The position numbers and the translations under genes were made by a program. This document shows positions 5,694-9,344 of a DNA stretch of 9,344 nucleotides, piece by piece. The notes under the pieces were generated by a model, which was not told the origin of the DNA, ran no database searches, and was given only the letters and a program-made list of their open reading frames with translations. This stretch comes from Candidatus Buchananbacteria bacterium. GTDB taxonomy: Bacteria; Patescibacteriota; Patescibacteriia; 2-01-FULL-39-33. The stretch spans positions 1 through 9,344 of the forward strand of contig CAIOLF010000071.1 in NCBI GenBank assembly GCA_903859075.1. Direction: 5' to 3'. How positions within the stretch are numbered: the first letter of the stretch is position 1; the number at the start of each line of letters is the position of its first letter.

Positions 5694-8600
5694 TTATTTC
5701 TTTTTCTTTTTTTTGTCTTTCTTCTCCTCATCTTCGGTCTCTTCGGTCTCAGCGGCAGCCCCTTCCTCGGCTACGGCCACAATCTCTTCTTTATCTCCTT
5801 GGCGATGGTACCGCGGCGCTAGAGTGGATTCTTCTCCGCCCAATAACTCAACATTAAGCCCCAGGCCTTTGAGCTCGCGCACCAAGACATTGAAAGATTC
5901 CGGGATGTATAAATTTTCTATCGGCTCGCCCTTGATGATTGACTCATAAGTCTTGCTGCGGCCGACGACGTCATCGGATTTGATGGTCAGGATTTCCTGC
6001 AAAGTGTGCGCCGCGCCGTAAGCTTCCAGCGCCCAGACTTCCATTTCGCCGAATCTTTGTCCGCCGAATTGCGCTTTGCCGCCGAGCGGCTGCTGGGTGA
6101 TAAGCGAATAAGGCCCGATAGACCGCTGATGGATCTTATCTTCCACTAAATGATTCAGCTTGAGCATATAAACATAGCCGACGGTGGTTGTCTTATGGAA
6201 TTTCTCGCCGGTGCGGCCGTCGTAGAGCTGGATGCGGCCATCGGAGGGATAGCCGGCGCGCTGAAGTTCGGAGCGGATAGCCGCCTCCGTGACGCCGTTA
6301 AATACCGGGGTGGCAATCTTGTATCCTAAAGTCTTGGCTGCCAGTCCCAGGTGAGTCTCCAAGATTTGTCCGAGGTTCATGCGGGAAACGACGCCCAGCG
6401 GGGACAAAATAATATCAACCGGAGTGCCGTCTTCTAAATGCGGCAAGTCTTCTACCGGCACCACTTTGGAAATAACGCCTTTGTTGCCATGGCGGCCGGC
6501 CATCTTATCGCCGACTTGGACTTTACGCAGAGAGGCCACCGTGACCTGGATCATCTTGATCATGCCGGCGGACAGCTTATCGCCGTTTTCGCGGGAAAAA
6601 ATTTTGACATCAATGACTTTGCCGGAAGAACCGTGTTCCAGATAAAGCGAAGAATCGCGCACGTCTCTGGCTTTCTCGCCGAAAATGGCGCGCAACAATT
6701 TTTCCTCGGCCGACAACTCAGTCTCGCCCTTGGGAGTAATCTTGCCGACCAAAATATCGCCGGAGCGCACGCTGGCGCCCAAGCGGACAATGCCTTCTTC
6801 ATCAAGGTCTTTTAATTTTTCCTCGCTGACATTTGGAATATCGGAAGTGACGACCTCGGGACCGAGCTTGGTCTCGCGGACTTCACAGACGTAATTTTCG
6901 ATATGGATGGAAGAATAACGATCCTGCTGGACGAGGCGTTCGGAAATAATAATCGCGTCTTCATAGTTGTATCCTTGCCACGGCATGAAAGCCACCAGGA
7001 CATTTTGTCCCAGCGACAGCTCGCCATGATCGGTCGCCGGACCGTCGGCTAAGACCTCGTCTTTCTTGACTTCCTGATTGATGGAAACGATAATTTTTTG
7101 ATTGATGCAGGTGGAAGCGTTGGAACGGACGTATTTATTGAGGCGATAAGTATCAACATGCCCTTTGACATTTAAAATATCAATTTTATCGCCGCTGATA
7201 GCGACCACTTTGCCGGCTTCCTTGGCCAAAATCAAATGGCCGGAGTCATGGGCGGCCTTGGCCTCCATGCCGGTGCCGACGAGCGGCGCCTGCGGATTAA
7301 TGCACGAGACGGCTTGGCGCTGCATATTCGTGCCCATCAGCGCGCGGACAGCATCGTCATGCTCCAAAAACGGGATCAGGGAGGTGGCGATGGAAACGAC
7401 CTGATTGGAAGCCACATCCATGTAATCAACATGCTCCGCTGAGGTGACGGTCGGATTAAGGCGGACGCGGGCGACCACTTTTTCATCCAAAAATCTCCCT
7501 TCCGAATCTAAGCGATCGGTAAAAGGAGTGGTAGTGGCCCGATTCTCCTGAAAACCGTCAATATAAACTACCTCATCAGTGACTTTGCCATTGACTACTT
7601 TATAGTATGGAGCTTCAATAAAACCATAATCATTGATGCGGGCAAAGCCGGCCAAGTGTCCGACGAGGCCGATGTTGGGGCCTTCCGGAGTGGCTATCGG
7701 GCAGATGCGGCCATAGTGGGTCTGATGCACGTCGCGGACTTCGAATCCCGCGCGTTCACGCGAGAGGCCGCCGGGACCCATGGCCGAGAGGCGGCGCTTG
7801 TGCTCCAGCTCAGCCAGCGGATTCACTTGATCCATGAATTGCGACAACTGGGAAGACATAAAAAATTCCTTCACCACGCTCACCAGCGGGCGGGAATTGA
7901 TTAATTTGGTGGGAGTCAAAGAAATGACGTCCAGCGTGCTCATGCGATCCTTGATGATTCTTTCCATGCGTGCCAGACCGATGCGGAATTTGCTCTGGAC
8001 CAACTCGCCGCAAGCTTTGATGCGCCGGTTGCCCAAGTGATCGATGTCATCGGCTTCTTCCTGCGTCTCATTGAGGCGGGCGATTTCCGTGATGATATCG
8101 GCAATATCTGACTTCAGTAGGATCCTGTTTTCTTTATTAATAGGCAAGTCCTTGCTAAAACGCTGGTTCATCTTGTATCTGCCGACGGAGCCGAAATCAT
8201 AGCGGGCAAAATTAAAAAACATGTTATTGATGAGCTGCTTGGCATTGTCGGGAGCGGCCAAATCGCCCGGACGGATCCTCTTATAAACTTCGATCAAGCC
8301 ATCGGCTTCATTTTCGGCGGCGTCTTTCTTGAGGGTCGCTTCAATATAAGGCAGCGCCTGCGCTTCATTTTTGAAAAGTTCCAAAATCTCATCATTGGAA
8401 GAATAGCCAAAAGCCCGCAACAGCGAAGTCGCGGCCACTTTTCTTTTGCGGTCGATTTTTACCCAGATGACGTTATTGGCGTCCGTTTCAAACTCCAGCC
8501 AAGAACCGCGGTTGGGAATTACTTTGGCGCCGTAAAGATTGCGATCAAAGCCCGGCTGACTGGTAAAGAAGACTCCCGCCGATCGGACCAATTGAGAAAC

Positions 8601-9014
8601 AATGACTCTCTCGATGCCATTGATAATAAAAGTTCCCCGGTCGGTCATGAGCGGAAAGTCGCCTAGATAAATTTCTTGGTCAACGCTCTGTCCGGTTTTT
8701 TTGTTAAGTAATTTTACGTTGACGCGCAACGGCGCTTCAAAAGAAATATTCTTTTCGCGGCTGGCCACCTCGTCAAACTTGGCTTCATCAATAAAATACT
8801 CGCCGAAGTAGATCTCTAAATCGCGGCCGATAAAATCGGTAATCGGGGAAAACTCTTCAAACAATTCTTTTAATCCTTCATTAAAAAACCACCTATAGGA
8901 TTTTTTTTGCAACTCAATCAGATCCGGCGGATCGAGTGGATTTTTCTGGTTTTGAGACCAAAAACGGACTCTTCCACCAATTGTCTTAAAGCTTGGGGAA
9001 TTTTGTGCAGACAT
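5694..9014 (-). CDS. rpoB: DNA-directed RNA polymerase subunit beta
   Basis: This 1106-residue protein is the beta subunit of RNA polymerase, forming one side of the active-site cleft and the rifampicin pocket. Recognisable parts in order are DRGTFIINGIERVIVSQL (125-142), the rifampicin cluster SSQLSQFMDQ to HKRRLSAMGPGG (387-416), YGRICPIATPEGPNIGL (434-450), GYNYEDAII (681-689; E685 and D686), GDKMAGRHGNKG (835-846; K837 and K845 contact nucleotide or transcript) and the C-terminal clamp motif GGKAQFGGQRFGEMEVWALEAYGA (978 onward). It is shorter than E. coli RpoB (1342) because the E. coli-type inserts are absent. Pocket residues D395, H405, R408 and S410 match rifampicin-sensitive enzymes. 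Residues from about 1077 are an unusual tail, acidic and then ending in K-D-K6. The ATG at 9014 has only weak Shine-Dalgarno-like GGGAA upstream. It is the first gene of the operon as seen here; no rplL or rplJ precedes it within 330 bases. Confidence 0.99.
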   Translation of the reverse strand: MSAQNSPSFKTIGGRVRFWSQNQKNPLDPPDLIELQKKSYRWFFNEGLKELFEEFSPITDFIGRDLEIYFGEYFIDEAKFDEVASREKNISFEAPLRVNVKLLNKKTGQSVDQEIYLGDFPLMTDRGTFIINGIERVIVSQLVRSAGVFFTSQPGFDRNLYGAKVIPNRGSWLEFETDANNVIWVKIDRKRKVAATSLLRAFGYSSNDEILELFKNEAQALPYIEATLKKDAAENEADGLIEVYKRIRPGDLAAPDNAKQLINNMFFNFARYDFGSVGRYKMNQRFSKDLPINKENRILLKSDIADIITEIARLNETQEEADDIDHLGNRRIKACGELVQSKFRIGLARMERIIKDRMSTLDVISLTPTKLINSRPLVSVVKEFFMSSQLSQFMDQVNPLAELEHKRRLSAMGPGGLSRERAGFEVRDVHQTHYGRICPIATPEGPNIGLVGHLAGFARINDYGFIEAPYYKVVNGKVTDEVVYIDGFQENRATTTPFTDRLDSEGRFLDEKVVARVRLNPTVTSAEHVDYMDVASNQVVSIATSLIPFLEHDDAVRALMGTNMQRQAVSCINPQAPLVGTGMEAKAAHDSGHLILAKEAGKVVAISGDKIDILNVKGHVDTYRLNKYVRSNASTCINQKIIVSINQEVKKDEVLADGPATDHGELSLGQNVLVAFMPWQGYNYEDAIIISERLVQQDRYSSIHIENYVCEVRETKLGPEVVTSDIPNVSEEKLKDLDEEGIVRLGASVRSGDILVGKITPKGETELSAEEKLLRAIFGEKARDVRDSSLYLEHGSSGKVIDVKIFSRENGDKLSAGMIKMIQVTVASLRKVQVGDKMAGRHGNKGVISKVVPVEDLPHLEDGTPVDIILSPLGVVSRMNLGQILETHLGLAAKTLGYKIATPVFNGVTEAAIRSELQRAGYPSDGRIQLYDGRTGEKFHKTTTVGYVYMLKLNHLVEDKIHQRSIGPYSLITQQPLGGKAQFGGQRFGEMEVWALEAYGAAHTLQEILTIKSDDVVGRSKTYESIIKGEPIENLYIPESFNVLVRELKGLGLNVELLGGEESTLAPRYHRQGDKEEIVAVAEEGAAAETEETEDEEKKDKKKKKK

Positions 9015-9023
9015 AAAAAAGTT

Positions 9024-9055
9024 CCCATTTCCTGTTTTTTATTTAGAAAAATGGG
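9024..9055 (-). promoter_or_regulatory. Hairpin in the rpoB leader overlapping the ribosome-binding region
   Basis: On the minus strand CCCATTT (9049-9055) pairs perfectly with AAATGGG (9024-9030); two G-U pairs extend the RNA stem to 9 bp around a 14-base A-rich loop. The 3' arm contains the only purine-rich stretches before the rpoB start (AGGAAA and GGGAA), so folding could limit ribosome access. Further upstream in the leader a second, weaker stem joins the bases at 9138-9143 and 9154-9159. The rest of the roughly 160-base leader shows no recognised riboswitch, antitermination box or credible small ORF. Confidence 0.4.
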
Positions 9056-9181
9056 TTGATTACTTTTATTAAAATTGAGCTCTGAGTCGATAAAACACTA
9101 GGTTTTTTACTCAAGATTGAATGAGAAGAAATACTGCCTTAATCCTGCTCGAAATTAAGCAAAAATAAAGCGACTAGATTC

Positions 9182-9210
9182 ATATTAACAGAAAGAGTAG
9201 CTAAAGTCAA
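9182..9210 (-). promoter_or_regulatory. Main rpoB promoter, extended -10 sigma70 type
   Basis: On the minus strand TTGACT (9205-9210, 5 of 6 consensus) and TAATAT (9182-9187) are separated by exactly 17 bases, and TG one base before the -10 makes it an extended -10. The start would be near 9175, leaving a leader of about 160 bases before rpoB. An A/T-rich tract sits upstream of the -35. This is the strongest promoter match in the window. Confidence 0.75.
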
Positions 9211-9219
9211 CAGTTTTTA

Positions 9220-9249
9220 ATGCTAGAACGCAATATTTTTATTTGTCAA
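9220..9249 (-). promoter_or_regulatory. Second possible rpoB promoter
   Basis: A perfect -35, TTGACA (9244-9249), lies 18 bases from TAGCAT (9220-9225, 4 of 6). A/T-runs around 9255-9275 just upstream resemble an UP element that binds the polymerase alpha subunit. Stacking of two promoters would suit a strongly expressed polymerase operon. Confidence 0.5.
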
Positions 9250-9275
9250 ATTAATTACGCTTTTTTAATTAAAAT

Positions 9276-9305
9276 TAGATAGAATATGGCAAAAAATAGT
9301 GACAA
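9276..9305 (-). promoter_or_regulatory. Weak third promoter-like pair upstream of rpoB
   Basis: TTGTCA (9300-9305) and TATCTA (9276-9281) are 18 bases apart on the minus strand. Each matches consensus only in part, and the region is so AT-rich that chance matches are likely. Confidence 0.22.
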
Positions 9306-9336
9306 AACATTGTTATTATCAGTTTATCATTTTGAG

Positions 9337-9344
9337 TTATCCAC
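9337..9344 (+). promoter_or_regulatory. DnaA-box word cut by the window edge (TTATCCAC)
   Basis: The last eight bases match the first eight of the DnaA box TTATCCACA; the ninth base is outside the window. The site lies in the AT-rich region upstream of the rpoB promoters, about 125 bases before the -35 of the strongest one. It could be the edge of a box cluster belonging to the neighbouring region, or chance. Confidence 0.3.

Noticed and set aside
1699..9014. Alternative genetic code (UGA read as glycine)
   Set aside because: rpoB and rpoC read through to normal C-termini with UGA never needed as a sense codon.
8903..9027. Upstream ATG at 9025-9027 (minus strand) overlapping the rpoB start
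   Set aside because: It opens a frame of about 36 codons that is out of phase with rpoB and has no properly spaced Shine-Dalgarno.
9121..9168. Fifteen-codon plus-strand ORF in the rpoB leader region
   Set aside because: It is too short, has no ribosome-binding site, and opposes the transcribed leader.

Overview
The window holds a bacterial RNA polymerase operon, with every gene on the minus strand. Reading in the direction of transcription (right to left): an AT-rich region with stacked sigma70-type promoters and a leader (about 9015-9344), rpoB (5694-9014), a 122-base spacer filled by an imperfect inverted repeat, rpoC (1699-5571), a rho-independent terminator (1642-1666), a spacer built largely of degenerate 7-base repeats (1421-1633), a strong promoter for a small MerR-type regulator gene (1009-1314), and, 30 bases further on, the first 326 codons of a secreted fibre-like surface protein that runs off the left edge (1-978).

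The organism is probably a member of the Candidate Phyla Radiation (Patescibacteria), perhaps Parcubacteria-like. This is inference. The points behind it are the moderate-GC coding sequence set in very AT-rich spacers, the short beta subunit (1106 residues, without the large lineage inserts of E. coli), the secreted protein with an INYQGKL / SPYAFN / YGGTG architecture of a kind common in predicted surface proteins of that group, and the spacers made of short periodic words. The standard bacterial code (UGA as stop) fits all genes, which argues against Gracilibacteria/Absconditabacteria.

RpoB and RpoC together form the catalytic core of RNA polymerase, and every signature I looked for is intact: NADFDGD, both zinc sites, bridge helix, trigger loop, the beta-subunit lysines and the rifampicin pocket. 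The operon has its own promoters; no rplJ/rplL lies in the 330 bases upstream. The MerR-like protein is almost only a DNA-binding domain, sits between its own promoter and the surface-protein gene, and may control both.

I see no clearly new enzyme system or defence system. The most interesting material is non-coding: the 7-base periodic spacer with an opposed copy, the ACGAA inverted repeat between rpoB and rpoC, a perfect DnaA-box word directly upstream of the regulator promoter, and a second box cut by the right edge of the window.
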